DNA from: Chloroflexota bacterium
GTDB taxonomy: Bacteria; Chloroflexota; Anaerolineae; Caldilineales; Caldilineaceae
Assembly (NCBI GenBank): GCA_003577005.1
Contig: QEUW01000013.1
Location: 1 to 47,600 of the forward strand
Direction of reading: 5' to 3'
Length of the DNA: 47,600 nt
Shown here: piece after piece, positions 1-8,141 of the stretch
Numbering within the stretch: the first letter of the stretch is position 1
Layout of the letters: every line of letters begins with the position of its first letter
Notes under the pieces: model-generated
The model's database searches: none
Told to the model about the DNA's origin: nothing
What the model saw: the letters and a program-made list of their open reading frames with translations, nothing else
Made by a program: the position numbers and the translations under genes

Positions 1-31
1 AATCTAAAATCCAAAATTGACTGGGGGAGAT

Positions 32-1420
32 ATGGAAGAACGAATCGTCCGCTTTATCGCTGCCTTGCGCACCGGTGGGGTACGGGTGAGTCTGGCCGAG
101 AGCGCCGATGCCTTTCAGGCCGTCGATCATCTGGGGGCACAGGAGCGCGAGGCCTTTAAGCTGAGTCTGCGCGCCACGTTGGTCAAGGATGCCAGCAGCA
201 TCCCCACTTTTGAAGAACTCTTCCCGCTCTTCTTCGACAGCGCCGATGCGCCGCCCATGCAGAATCTCATGGATGATATGTCGCCCGAAGAGGCGCAGAT
301 GCTGGCGCAGATGTTGCGCCAGTTCAACGAACAACTGCGCAAGATGATGGAGAAGCTGCTGCGCGGGGAACAACTTTCGCAACAGGAGTTGGAGCAACTC
401 GCGCAACTCACCGGCCTCAACCGCATGGATGACATGCGCTACCGCGAGTGGATGGCGCGGCGGATGATGCGCGCGCTCCAGTTCGAGGAAGTGCAAAAGG
501 CGCTGCGCGAGATGATGGAACTCATGGCGCAAATGGGGATGAATAAGCAACGATTGGAGCAGATGCGACAACTGATCCGCGCCAATCAGCAGGCGCTCGA
601 AGAGCAGCTGCGCCAGTTTGCCGGCCAACGCATCGCCGAGAACATGAGCGAGGAGCGGCCCGAAGAGAGCATCGACCAACTGCTGGACCGCCCCTTCAAC
701 GCCCTCTCCGACGGCGACATGCAAAAGCTGCGCAAGGAAGTACAGCGGCTCGCCAACCGGCTGCGCAGCCGCATCTCGCTGCGCCAGAAACGCGCCAAGA
801 ACGGCCAGTTGGACGCCAAGGCGACCATCCGCGCCAACCTCAAGCACGGCGGCGTACCTATGGAGATTGTCCACCGTGACCACCGCCTCAAGCCCAAGTT
901 GGTGGTGATCTGCGACATCAGCACCTCCATGCGCCCCTGCTCAGAGTTGATGTTGAGTCTGGTCTACGCCCTGCAAGATCTGATCACCAAGACGCACGCC
1001 TTCGCCTTTATCGACCACCTGGAATATATCTCGCCCGACTTTGCCGGCCGCCCCGCCGGCGAGGCCAATGAGGCGATCCAACAGGTGCTCGTACGGATGC
1101 CGCCGGGTCACTACAGCACCGACCTGGGGTACAGCCTCGCCAATTTTGCGCACAACTACATGGACACCATCGACAGCCGCACCACCTTTATCATGGTGGG
1201 TGATGCGCGCAACAACTACAACGACCCCCGGTTGGAGATCTTCCAGGAGATGGCTCGCCGCGCCCGCCGCACCATCTGGATCAATACCGAGCCGCCCATG
1301 CTCTGGGGCAGTGGTGACAGCGATATGTTCAAATACGCACCGCTGTGCGACAATGTAGTGGTCGCGGCCACCCTCGGCGAATTGACCGCAGCAGTGGATC
1401 ATTTGCTGGGCCAACCGTGA
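32..1420 (+). CDS. VWA domain-containing protein, CoxE-like
   Basis: Predicted 462-aa cytoplasmic protein with a C-terminal von Willebrand factor A domain. The metal-ion-dependent adhesion site is visible as D-I-S-T-S in the segment VVICDISTSM at about residue 295. The N-terminal half is charged and helical, rich in Met, Gln, Arg and Glu (roughly residues 80-260), as in CoxE/YehP-type VWA proteins. Such proteins usually work with a MoxR-type AAA+ ATPase encoded next door as a chaperone pair for metal-centre insertion or complex remodelling. The partner is not in the window and could lie just upstream. The ATG at 32 is preferred over the in-frame TTG at 17 because a GGGGGAGA ribosome-binding site sits directly before it. 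It is on the opposite strand to the CIS genes, so I infer no link with them. Confidence 0.85.
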   Translation: MEERIVRFIAALRTGGVRVSLAESADAFQAVDHLGAQEREAFKLSLRATLVKDASSIPTFEELFPLFFDSADAPPMQNLMDDMSPEEAQMLAQMLRQFNEQLRKMMEKLLRGEQLSQQELEQLAQLTGLNRMDDMRYREWMARRMMRALQFEEVQKALREMMELMAQMGMNKQRLEQMRQLIRANQQALEEQLRQFAGQRIAENMSEERPEESIDQLLDRPFNALSDGDMQKLRKEVQRLANRLRSRISLRQKRAKNGQLDAKATIRANLKHGGVPMEIVHRDHRLKPKLVVICDISTSMRPCSELMLSLVYALQDLITKTHAFAFIDHLEYISPDFAGRPAGEANEAIQQVLVRMPPGHYSTDLGYSLANFAHNYMDTIDSRTTFIMVGDARNNYNDPRLEIFQEMARRARRTIWINTEPPMLWGSGDSDMFKYAPLCDNVVVAATLGELTAAVDHLLGQP

Positions 1421-1475
1421 CCTGATAGGGAGGGTTATCATTTCTGGCCCAGAATGGTGCAGAAGCGACGCCAAC

Positions 1476-1506
1476 TCGTAGGTCCGGCTGCTAGCCGGAC
1501 CTACGA
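1476..1506. repeat. Hairpin: 14-bp perfect inverted repeat, 3-nt loop
   Basis: Arms 1476-1489 and 1493-1506 are exact complements (TCGTAGGTCCGGCT and its reverse complement) around a 3-nt loop. It lies about 55 bp after the VWA stop codon. No T-run follows on either strand, so it is not a canonical intrinsic terminator. A REP-like dispersed element or a transcript-stabilising hairpin is more likely. The rest of 1421-1630 shows nothing else I can support. Confidence 0.6.
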
Positions 1507-1630
1507 TGGAATGCAGTCACCTTTCGCTGCACAGACAAAACGTTCTGCAACATGAAATAGCCCTCCTGTGCGCTGGTCGAACCGTTGCGGGGCTGTGGGA
1601 CAGAGAATCCCCCTCTGCAACAGCTACAGG

Positions 1631-2725
1631 TTACGCTTGCGGCTCGTTCGTCTTGTCACCGGGCGTGGACGGCTTCTTCCCCGCCATGCGCACGTTGATC
1701 AGCTTGCCGAGCAGGTCAAACCAGAAGGGCGCACCCTGGGCGATAGCAGCCGTTGAGATGAGCAGACCTAACACTTTGAGAATCCAGCCGAGCAGGTCTC
1801 CTGGCGCGCTGCGCCAACCAATGGGGATACCCAAAGCGTCGACCTGGCCCAAAAGCGCGTTGATCGTGCCCAACGAGTCAGCGGACGGCTGCGGAACAGC
1901 CTCCAGGTTCTCGGCTGCTGTAACGACCGCAGCACGCAGCGCAGGCATGGTTGCCAGGCTGCCCGCGATAGCGATGGTATCTACGTTGAGTAGCACGCTG
2001 ATCCCCAGGGCAAACGCCAAAATAAAGACCTGCACCCGCCGCTTGTACCAGCCAGAGAGCCGTTCCATCGCCTCGTTGAAGTAGGTTTCGACATTTTGCT
2101 GCGCCTGATGGAGTGCGGCGGTCGCCCCCTCCTCAGCCCGTTTGAAGCTTGCCTCCAACTCGCCGATCTTTTCCAGCGTGGAAGCGGCAAATTCGATCTG
2201 CGCGATCTCGTTGCCGGCGCCGTGAACAAAATCGAGCAGGTCGAGGCGCGTCTTTTCCAGTTGTTGCAATGCTTTGGCCGTGTTCTCAATTCGCTGTGGA
2301 TTGACACCGGCTTCATCGATGAGGATGAGGAGCGCCTTGCCCAGTTCATCGTTGGCGCTGGAGAGGTTGGCGACAACGTCGCGAATCCGCTTGTACGTCT
2401 CGGTCAAGTCGCGGTGTTCGGCACCGGCCGGGGTAACAATATCGATGAGGATACGGGCAAAGGTGCGCGCCGGCACATACGATGGAAAAGACTGGCTTTG
2501 CCCCAGCGTTAACCCCTTGAAGAGCGGGTGATTGAAGAACTGCTTGGCTAGATGCTCCCCGGCTGGATCATTGAGCAAGTTCTGAATCCCCACGCGCAAT
2601 GTACTGGAACGCAACTTGAGGATGCCGGCCATCCACTCGTTCAGCGCCGAACAGATCACACTAAACAGAATATACACAAAGACCACACCGATCACTACCT
2701 CCAGAATCGCAGAACCTAGTAACAT
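1631..2725 (-). CDS. Membrane protein of unknown function
   Basis: Predicted 364-aa protein. It starts with a hydrophobic segment (about residues 5-28) containing a short N-E-W motif just after the first helix. A long soluble helical stretch (about 60-220) with coiled-coil-like heptads follows. Two further hydrophobic segments come at about 232-258 and 305-345, and the tail is charged and lysine-rich. An AGGAGGAGG-type ribosome-binding site precedes the ATG. I do not recognise an enzymatic domain. It is on the same strand as and downstream of the CIS operon, but separated from it by about 390 bp of palindromic repeats, so it probably has its own promoter or is read through. A membrane-anchor role for the injection system is conceivable but unproven. 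Confidence 0.75.
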   Translation of the reverse strand: MLLGSAILEVVIGVVFVYILFSVICSALNEWMAGILKLRSSTLRVGIQNLLNDPAGEHLAKQFFNHPLFKGLTLGQSQSFPSYVPARTFARILIDIVTPAGAEHRDLTETYKRIRDVVANLSSANDELGKALLILIDEAGVNPQRIENTAKALQQLEKTRLDLLDFVHGAGNEIAQIEFAASTLEKIGELEASFKRAEEGATAALHQAQQNVETYFNEAMERLSGWYKRRVQVFILAFALGISVLLNVDTIAIAGSLATMPALRAAVVTAAENLEAVPQPSADSLGTINALLGQVDALGIPIGWRSAPGDLLGWILKVLGLLISTAAIAQGAPFWFDLLGKLINVRMAGKKPSTPGDKTNEPQA

Positions 2726-2893
2726 TGTATCCTCCTCCTGATCTACCGATCAGAACCGTTAGGCTGCTTCAAATCAATGAGTATCCATAACACGGAATGC
2801 GGAATATGGAATAAGCGTTCACATTATACGGATTACGCATCACAGATGGTGATCCTTAAATCTACCGGAATAGCCTTGCTGTGTGAAGTGGAG

Positions 2894-2967
2894 TAGAAGG
2901 TACGCAGTTGCTCAGGTGCAACGCACTTTGCAAAGTGCGTTGCACCTGAGCAACTGCGTACCTTCTA
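2894..2967. repeat. 74-bp perfect palindrome
   Basis: Every base from 2894 to 2930 pairs with 2967 down to 2931: 37-bp arms, no loop and no mismatch. The centre is CTTTGCAAAG. The outer part (GAAGGTACGCAGTTGCTCAGG) is related to the element at 39541-39621. The inner part (GGTGCAACGCACTTTGC) recurs in elements near 13.5, 21.4, 39.6 and 46.5 kb. Its position, between the last CIS gene and the membrane-protein gene, could let the transcript form a very strong hairpin. Confidence 0.9.
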
Positions 2968-2969
2968 GT

Positions 2970-3103
2970 ACTACAACGAGACTTTGACGATTGTTTCCGG
3001 CAAGACCTCCGGGAGGTGACCACAAACAGTCTGAATGACGAAGCTGATTCTGGTCACCTCCCGGAGGTCGGGTTGTGCCTGCCGCGCGAAGTCTCGTTGT
3101 AGT
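2970..3103. repeat. Nested inverted repeat, MITE-like
   Basis: Outer 15-bp arms 2970-2984 (ACTACAACGAGACTT) and 3089-3103 are exact inverted copies. Inside them, 19-bp arms 3004-3022 (GACCTCCGGGAGGTGACCA) and 3051-3069 are also exact inverted copies, and each is itself centred on the palindrome CCTCCGGGAGG. No ORF is contained. It ends 11 bp from the stop codon of the 42-repeat protein gene, so it forms the 3' boundary of the CIS operon and may act as a terminator or RNA-processing structure. Together with the palindrome at 2894-2967 it accounts for most of the gene-free stretch 2726-3114. Confidence 0.8.
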
Positions 3104-3114
3104 GCGAGTAGATG

Positions 3115-6100
3115 TCATGACACAAACTGGCCGCGGATGAACAACCAATAGCCAAAACGCAAGATGCCAGTCTGCTCGTTGCGGGCAAAATCATAGCGGA
3201 TCCGCTTGATCCGCTGGGCGGGGACGGCCTTGGGATATTCGAGTTCCAGCAGCACGGTGGCCCGGTTGGTCGCAGCCTGAAGCGGCGACAGCGACCGGAT
3301 CAACGCTGGCCCTGAACGTTTCCACTCGGCCTCATAACGCGCCAATGTACGGACGTTGAGCGCTGCTCGAAACTGGTCCGAGAGCATGGGGTAAGCCTCG
3401 GCATATTGCTCCTGTTCGATCAGCGAATAGTAGAGCCGGATCGCCTCCTCCAGCGATGGGACGGTGATCTCGCCGCTGATCACTTCGCTCACTTCCACCA
3501 TACAGAGGCCAAGATTGGTCGTGCCAGCGAGCGGCTGGGCCATCTGCACGACAAAGCCATTTTCTTGAAATTCGACAAACTGAACCATCGAGAAGGTGCG
3601 TAGATCGGTCACCGCTGCGCTCATCGGGAGTGCCTTGATGATATAGTTCTCGCGCTGGTTGAAGCGATACCCGGTAAAGGAGAGCGTCGCCAACCCTGCC
3701 TCCGCCTGGGTGGTGACGACTTGTAGACCCCCCAACACCTTGGCCGGCCCCCCACGCAGGTCCAGTTGGCCGGCGGCGATGATGCGAGCGCGCAGCCCGA
3801 CCTGCCCCAGATCGGCGATCGTCGCCAGCGGATTGGTGGCACTCGGCACGTTGGCGGCGTTGAGACCGGCCCGCTGGTCGGATGTCAATTCGGGCGGCGG
3901 CAGGGCGGCCTGGGTGACAAAGGGATTGTCGGCGCCGGGTTCGTGGGCAGCATCGAGCGCCGCCTTTTGCGCCCCGCTCAACTCGGCGGAGGGCAGGGCG
4001 CTCTTGGTAATAAACGGGTTTGCTGCGCCTGGCTCTTGCGCCCCGCTCAAGGCGTCGCGCTGGTCGGGCGTCAATTCGGGCGGCGGCAGGGCGCTCTGGG
4101 TCACAAAGGGATTGTCGGCGCTGGGTTGCTGGGCCGCCTCCAACGCTGCATACTGCTCCGGTGTCAGCCGATCCGGCGGCAACGCAGCCTGGGTGATAAA
4201 CGGATTGGTTGCGCTAGGTTGCAAGCTGGCCGCGATTGCCGCTATCTGGTCGGGTGTGAGGCCGTCGACCGGCAGCTCGCTCCGGGTGAGAAAGGGATTG
4301 TCCGCACCGGGAGCAGCGGCGTGACGGATGGCCTGTACTTCCTGTTCGCGCAATTGCGGCGGCGGCAGCGCGCTCTGCGTGACAAAGGGATTGTCGCTGC
4401 TCGGCTCTTGCGCCGCGTCGAGCGCCCCTTTTTGCGGCGGCGTCAGTTCATCTGGCGGCAGGGCACGCTGGGTGATAAAGGGGTTGTCGGCGCTGGGCTC
4501 CAGGCCGTTATGGATCGCATCCACCTCCGCCGGCGTCAGTTGAGGGGATGGGAGCGCAGCTTTGGTCACGAAGGAGTTCTCGGCAGTGGGCGCCTCGGCG
4601 TGGCGAATGGCCGCAAGCTCATCCTCCCTTAGCTGCGTTTCCACCATCACCTCTTGGGTGACAAAAGGGTTGGTGGCGCTGGGGTTCTGTGCTGCGTTCA
4701 GCGCATCGCGCTGATCCTGGTTGAGTTCGATGGCCGGGGCCAACGCCGCCAGGGTGACAAAGGGGTTGGCCGCACTCGGAGCGAGCGAATGTTGCGCCGC
4801 CTGAAGCTCATCTGCGCTCAGTTGGGGTGAGGGCAGCGCCTGCTGAGTGACAAACGGATTTTCGGCGCTGGGCTCCTGAGCATGGCGAATTGCCTGGACC
4901 TCTGTTTCGTTGAGCAATGTGGCCGGCAGCGCCCGTTGAGTGACAAAGGGGTTGGTTGCGTTGGGTTGGTCGGCGGCATCGAGCGCCGCCCGCACATCAG
5001 GGCCGAGATCAATAGGCAGCGCAGCGGCGGTTACAAAGGGGTTGGCCGCGCTGGGCTCCTGGGCATGCTGGACGGCAGCCACTTCCGCCTCGCTGAGTTG
5101 GCTGGCCGGGAGCGCTGTGCGTGTCAGAAATGGATTTGTCGCACCCGGTTGTTGGGCCGCGTCCAGCGCTGCCTTTTGGTCTGCCGTCAGTTCAGCGGGT
5201 GGCAGCGCGCTTTGGGTGACAAAGGGATTGTCCGCTGCGGGCGCCGCAGCGTGCTGGATAGCCGCCAGTTGGTCGTCAGCGAGCTGAGGCGGCGGCAGCG
5301 AGCCCTGTGTGACAAAGGGGTTGGCCGCGCTGGGCTCCGCTGCGTTGCGGATGGCATCGACTTCGCCTGGCGCCAGTTGGGGTGGCGGCAGCGCACTTTG
5401 GGTGATCAGCGGATTGGTCGCTCCAGGCTCCTGAGCGGCGGCAAGCGCGTCCTTTTGCGCGGGTGTCAGTTCATCTGGTGGCAAGGCGCTTTGGGTGACA
5501 AAGGGATTGTCCGCGCTTGGGTCGGCGGCGTGCAGGATGGCCTGCACCTGCTCATCGCTCAACTGCGGCGGTGGCAACGCCTCTTGGGTGACAAAGGGAT
5601 TGGTGGCGCTGGGCTGGTGGGCAGCGTTGAGCGCCGCACGGATCTCACGCGGAAGCCTGATAATGGCCGGCAGTGCCGCTTGGGTGACAAAGGGATTGGT
5701 GGCGCTGGGCGCCTGAGCGTGGCGAACGGCCTGTACCTCTTCCTCGTTGAGTTGTAGCTCCGGCAAAGCTCGTTGCGTGATAAACGGGTTCTCGCCGTCC
5801 GGTTCGAGAGCCGCCTGGATGGCCGCTTTTTGCGCTTCACTCAGTTCGGGTGGGGGCAGGGCGCTCTGCGTGATAAAGGGATTCTCGGCGCCCGGCGCCT
5901 GGGCGTGTTGGATGGCCGCCAACTGATTCTCGTCGAGCTGGAGTGGCGGCAATGCCTCATGGGTGACAAACGGATTGGTGACGCTGGGCTGATAGGCGGC
6001 GTTGAGTGCTGCTTTCTGCGCTGGCGATAGTTCGTCCGGCGGCAAGGCGCTCTGGGTAACAAAGGGATTCTCGGCGCCCGGCGCCTGGGCGTGTTGGATG

Positions 6101-8139
6101 GCCGCCAACTGGTGCTCGTCGAGCGCCGGCGGCAGAGTATCTTGTGTCACAAAGGGATTGCCAGCGCTGGGTTCGTGCGCCGCGTCCAGTGCTGCTTTCT
6201 GCTCTAGTGTCAGTTCGGCGGGGGGCAGGGCGCTTTGGGTGATAAAAGGATTCTCAGCGCCGGGATCGGCGGCAGCGGCGATAGCAGCCACCTGTTGCGC
6301 CGTCAACTGGGCCGCCGGCACGGCCTCCTGTGTAAGAAAGGGATTTTGGGCGCCGGGTTGATACGAAACGTCGAGCGCGGCTTTTTGTTCTGCAGTCAGT
6401 TCAGCAGGCGGTAGCGCACTCTTCGTTATAAAGGGGTTACCGGCGTTGGGCTGGGCTGCCGCATGGATGGCGGCCAGTTGCTCCTCCCCCAGTTGGGGTA
6501 CAGGCAGTGCGCTTTTGGTGATAAAGGGGTTGGCTGCTCCAGGCTCCTGTGCGGCGGCGAGGGCTGCCTTCTGCTCTGAGGTCAGTTCGGCGGGGGGCAG
6601 GGCGTTTCTGGTCACAAACGGATTGGTGGCGCCAGGTTGTTCTGCCGCATGGACGGCGGCCAGTTGCTCTTCGGTCAGTTGGGGCGCCGGCAGGGCACTC
6701 TGGGTGATGAATGGATTTGTCGCAGCGGGATTTTGGGCCGCATCAAGCGCTGCCTTCTGTTCTGGTGTCAGTTCAGCGGGTGGTAGCGCGCTCTTCGTGA
6801 TAAACGGATTCTGCCCGCCGGGGGCCTGCGCCTGTTGCACCGCCTGAAGCTGGTCGTCGGTGAGTTGGGGCGGAGGCAGCGCGCCTTCGAGCGCGGTCTG
6901 GGTCACAAAAGGATTTTGGGCGCCGGGTTGGTGCGCCGCGTCGAGCGCAGCTTTCTGTTCCACTGTCAACTCAGCGGGGGGCAGGGCAGCTTTGGTAATG
7001 AACGGATTTTCGCCGTTGGGGCTGGCGGCGGCGGCGATGGCCGCGACCTGCTCTGCCGTTAGTTGTGGGGCAGGCAAGGTGCTCTGGGTCACAAATGGAT
7101 TGGTGGCGCTGGGCTGGGCAGCCCCCGCGATGGCGGCCTTTTGCTCCGCGGTCAGTTCATCCGGTGGCAAGGCGCTTTGGGTGACAAAGGGATTCTGTGC
7201 GCTGGGCGCGGCGGCCTGTTGTACCGCCTGCAACTGGCTTTCCGTGAGTTGTGGGGCGGGCAAGGCGCTCTGGGTGATAAACGGATTGGCGGCGCCGGGC
7301 TGCTGCGCCGCGTCGAGGGCGGCCTTTTGCGCCGGCGTGAGTTCATCCGGTGGCAGGGCGCTCCTGGTGATAAAGGGGTTCTGTGCTCCGGGCGCCTCGG
7401 CCTGCTGGACGGCCAGGAGTTCATTCTCTTTGAGTTGGGCCGGCGGTAGAGTGGATTGCGTGACAAAGGGGTTTTGGGCGCCGGGCTGCTGGGCGGCGTC
7501 GAGCGCAGCTTTCTGTTCTGCGGTGAGTTCGTTGGGCGGCAGCGCATTTTGTGTCACAAAGGGATTCTGCCCGCTGGGCGCCTGCGCCTGGCGGATGGCG
7601 CCAAGCTCTCGGTCTGAAAGCTGTGTGGTCAGCATCGCCTCGCGCGTAATAAAAGGATTGGTGGCGCTGGGCTGCTGTGCAGCATTGAGCGCTGCCTTTT
7701 GCGAGTCGCTGGGCAGATTCTTCCCCACGTCGCGCACGACATCCGCCAGATCACCGGCCCATGCTGGATTGCCGTCGAAGCGCAACGGCTCGCCGGTCTG
7801 CGGCAGCCGGTAGGGTTGGCCGGGTGCGGCCGCCCAGAGTAGCCGGCGCGCCCGTACTTTCTGCTCGCCGTGACCGACCTCCAGCTGAACGACATACGCA
7901 CCCGGTTGCTTGACCGTGAGCATGGCTTGAGGTTGGGTCTGGCCCTGGAGCGAATAATCACAGTCTGCCGGCTCACAACGCACCTCCCACCGATAAGCAT
8001 CCGCCTGCAGGTCAGCAGCCTGGAGCGCCACTTTCGCCCCCACGGCGACCTGCAGGTCGGCAGCCTGACCGTTGATGGTAAAGTTGGCCGTGGGCTGTGC
8101 AGTCGAATTCTGAGAATGGGTCACTGTCGTCTTCAACAT
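3115..8139 (-). CDS. Giant 42-repeat fibre-like protein (CIS-associated)
   Basis: Predicted 1674 aa in three parts. Residues 1-144 form a beta-rich head resembling a PKD/Ig-type fold, with no signal peptide. Residues 145-1450 are 42 consecutive repeats of about 31 aa. Residues 1451-1674 form a non-repeated C-terminal region whose last ~110 aa look like an NTF2/limb-type alpha+beta domain. The repeat consensus is roughly EQKAALDAAQQP-GA-NPF[VI]TQSALPPPELT, with NPF almost invariant. It is the last gene of the CIS operon, 2 bp after a glycosyltransferase gene, with an AAAGGA ribosome-binding site. Repeats of the form NPF[VA]T...L are reminiscent of phage appendage proteins, so I infer an elongated fibre or surface appendage of the particle. 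A tape-measure role is less likely from its position, and direct evidence of function is absent. Confidence 0.85.
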   Translation of the reverse strand: MLKTTVTHSQNSTAQPTANFTINGQAADLQVAVGAKVALQAADLQADAYRWEVRCEPADCDYSLQGQTQPQAMLTVKQPGAYVVQLEVGHGEQKVRARRLLWAAAPGQPYRLPQTGEPLRFDGNPAWAGDLADVVRDVGKNLPSDSQKAALNAAQQPSATNPFITREAMLTTQLSDRELGAIRQAQAPSGQNPFVTQNALPPNELTAEQKAALDAAQQPGAQNPFVTQSTLPPAQLKENELLAVQQAEAPGAQNPFITRSALPPDELTPAQKAALDAAQQPGAANPFITQSALPAPQLTESQLQAVQQAAAPSAQNPFVTQSALPPDELTAEQKAAIAGAAQPSATNPFVTQSTLPAPQLTAEQVAAIAAAASPNGENPFITKAALPPAELTVEQKAALDAAHQPGAQNPFVTQTALEGALPPPQLTDDQLQAVQQAQAPGGQNPFITKSALPPAELTPEQKAALDAAQNPAATNPFITQSALPAPQLTEEQLAAVHAAEQPGATNPFVTRNALPPAELTSEQKAALAAAQEPGAANPFITKSALPVPQLGEEQLAAIHAAAQPNAGNPFITKSALPPAELTAEQKAALDVSYQPGAQNPFLTQEAVPAAQLTAQQVAAIAAAADPGAENPFITQSALPPAELTLEQKAALDAAHEPSAGNPFVTQDTLPPALDEHQLAAIQHAQAPGAENPFVTQSALPPDELSPAQKAALNAAYQPSVTNPFVTHEALPPLQLDENQLAAIQHAQAPGAENPFITQSALPPPELSEAQKAAIQAALEPDGENPFITQRALPELQLNEEEVQAVRHAQAPSATNPFVTQAALPAIIRLPREIRAALNAAHQPSATNPFVTQEALPPPQLSDEQVQAILHAADPSADNPFVTQSALPPDELTPAQKDALAAAQEPGATNPLITQSALPPPQLAPGEVDAIRNAAEPSAANPFVTQGSLPPPQLADDQLAAIQHAAAPAADNPFVTQSALPPAELTADQKAALDAAQQPGATNPFLTRTALPASQLSEAEVAAVQHAQEPSAANPFVTAAALPIDLGPDVRAALDAADQPNATNPFVTQRALPATLLNETEVQAIRHAQEPSAENPFVTQQALPSPQLSADELQAAQHSLAPSAANPFVTLAALAPAIELNQDQRDALNAAQNPSATNPFVTQEVMVETQLREDELAAIRHAEAPTAENSFVTKAALPSPQLTPAEVDAIHNGLEPSADNPFITQRALPPDELTPPQKGALDAAQEPSSDNPFVTQSALPPPQLREQEVQAIRHAAAPGADNPFLTRSELPVDGLTPDQIAAIAASLQPSATNPFITQAALPPDRLTPEQYAALEAAQQPSADNPFVTQSALPPPELTPDQRDALSGAQEPGAANPFITKSALPSAELSGAQKAALDAAHEPGADNPFVTQAALPPPELTSDQRAGLNAANVPSATNPLATIADLGQVGLRARIIAAGQLDLRGGPAKVLGGLQVVTTQAEAGLATLSFTGYRFNQRENYIIKALPMSAAVTDLRTFSMVQFVEFQENGFVVQMAQPLAGTTNLGLCMVEVSEVISGEITVPSLEEAIRLYYSLIEQEQYAEAYPMLSDQFRAALNVRTLARYEAEWKRSGPALIRSLSPLQAATNRATVLLELEYPKAVPAQRIKRIRYDFARNEQTGILRFGYWLFIRGQFVS
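3790..7707 (-). repeat. Coding tandem repeat, 42 units of about 93 bp
   Basis: DNA encoding the repeat region of the giant fibre-like protein. Nearly all units are 31 codons. Exceptions are one unit of 35, two of 32 and two of 30. Units alternate between an A type (QKAALDAA) and a B type (QLAAIQHA) without a break over the first 25 copies, then less regularly. The working higher-order unit is therefore about 186 bp. The strand opposite this region carries long spurious open frames created by the repeat. Confidence 0.9.
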
Positions 8140-8141
8140 CG

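Noticed and set aside
32..1420. VWA protein as part of the CIS
   Set aside because: Opposite strand, separated by a membrane-protein gene and repeats, and of a family normally paired with a MoxR ATPase.
3790..7707. CRISPR array or non-coding satellite
   Set aside because: The repeats are 93 bp, in frame, diverged at synonymous and amino-acid level, and lie inside one intact gene; there are no spacers or cas genes.
3659..7813. Several long plus-strand open frames (up to 317 codons) opposite the repeat gene
   Set aside because: They mirror the 31-codon repeat in another frame, give Ala/Ser/Gly- or Arg/Gly-rich low-complexity translations, and lack ribosome-binding sites.
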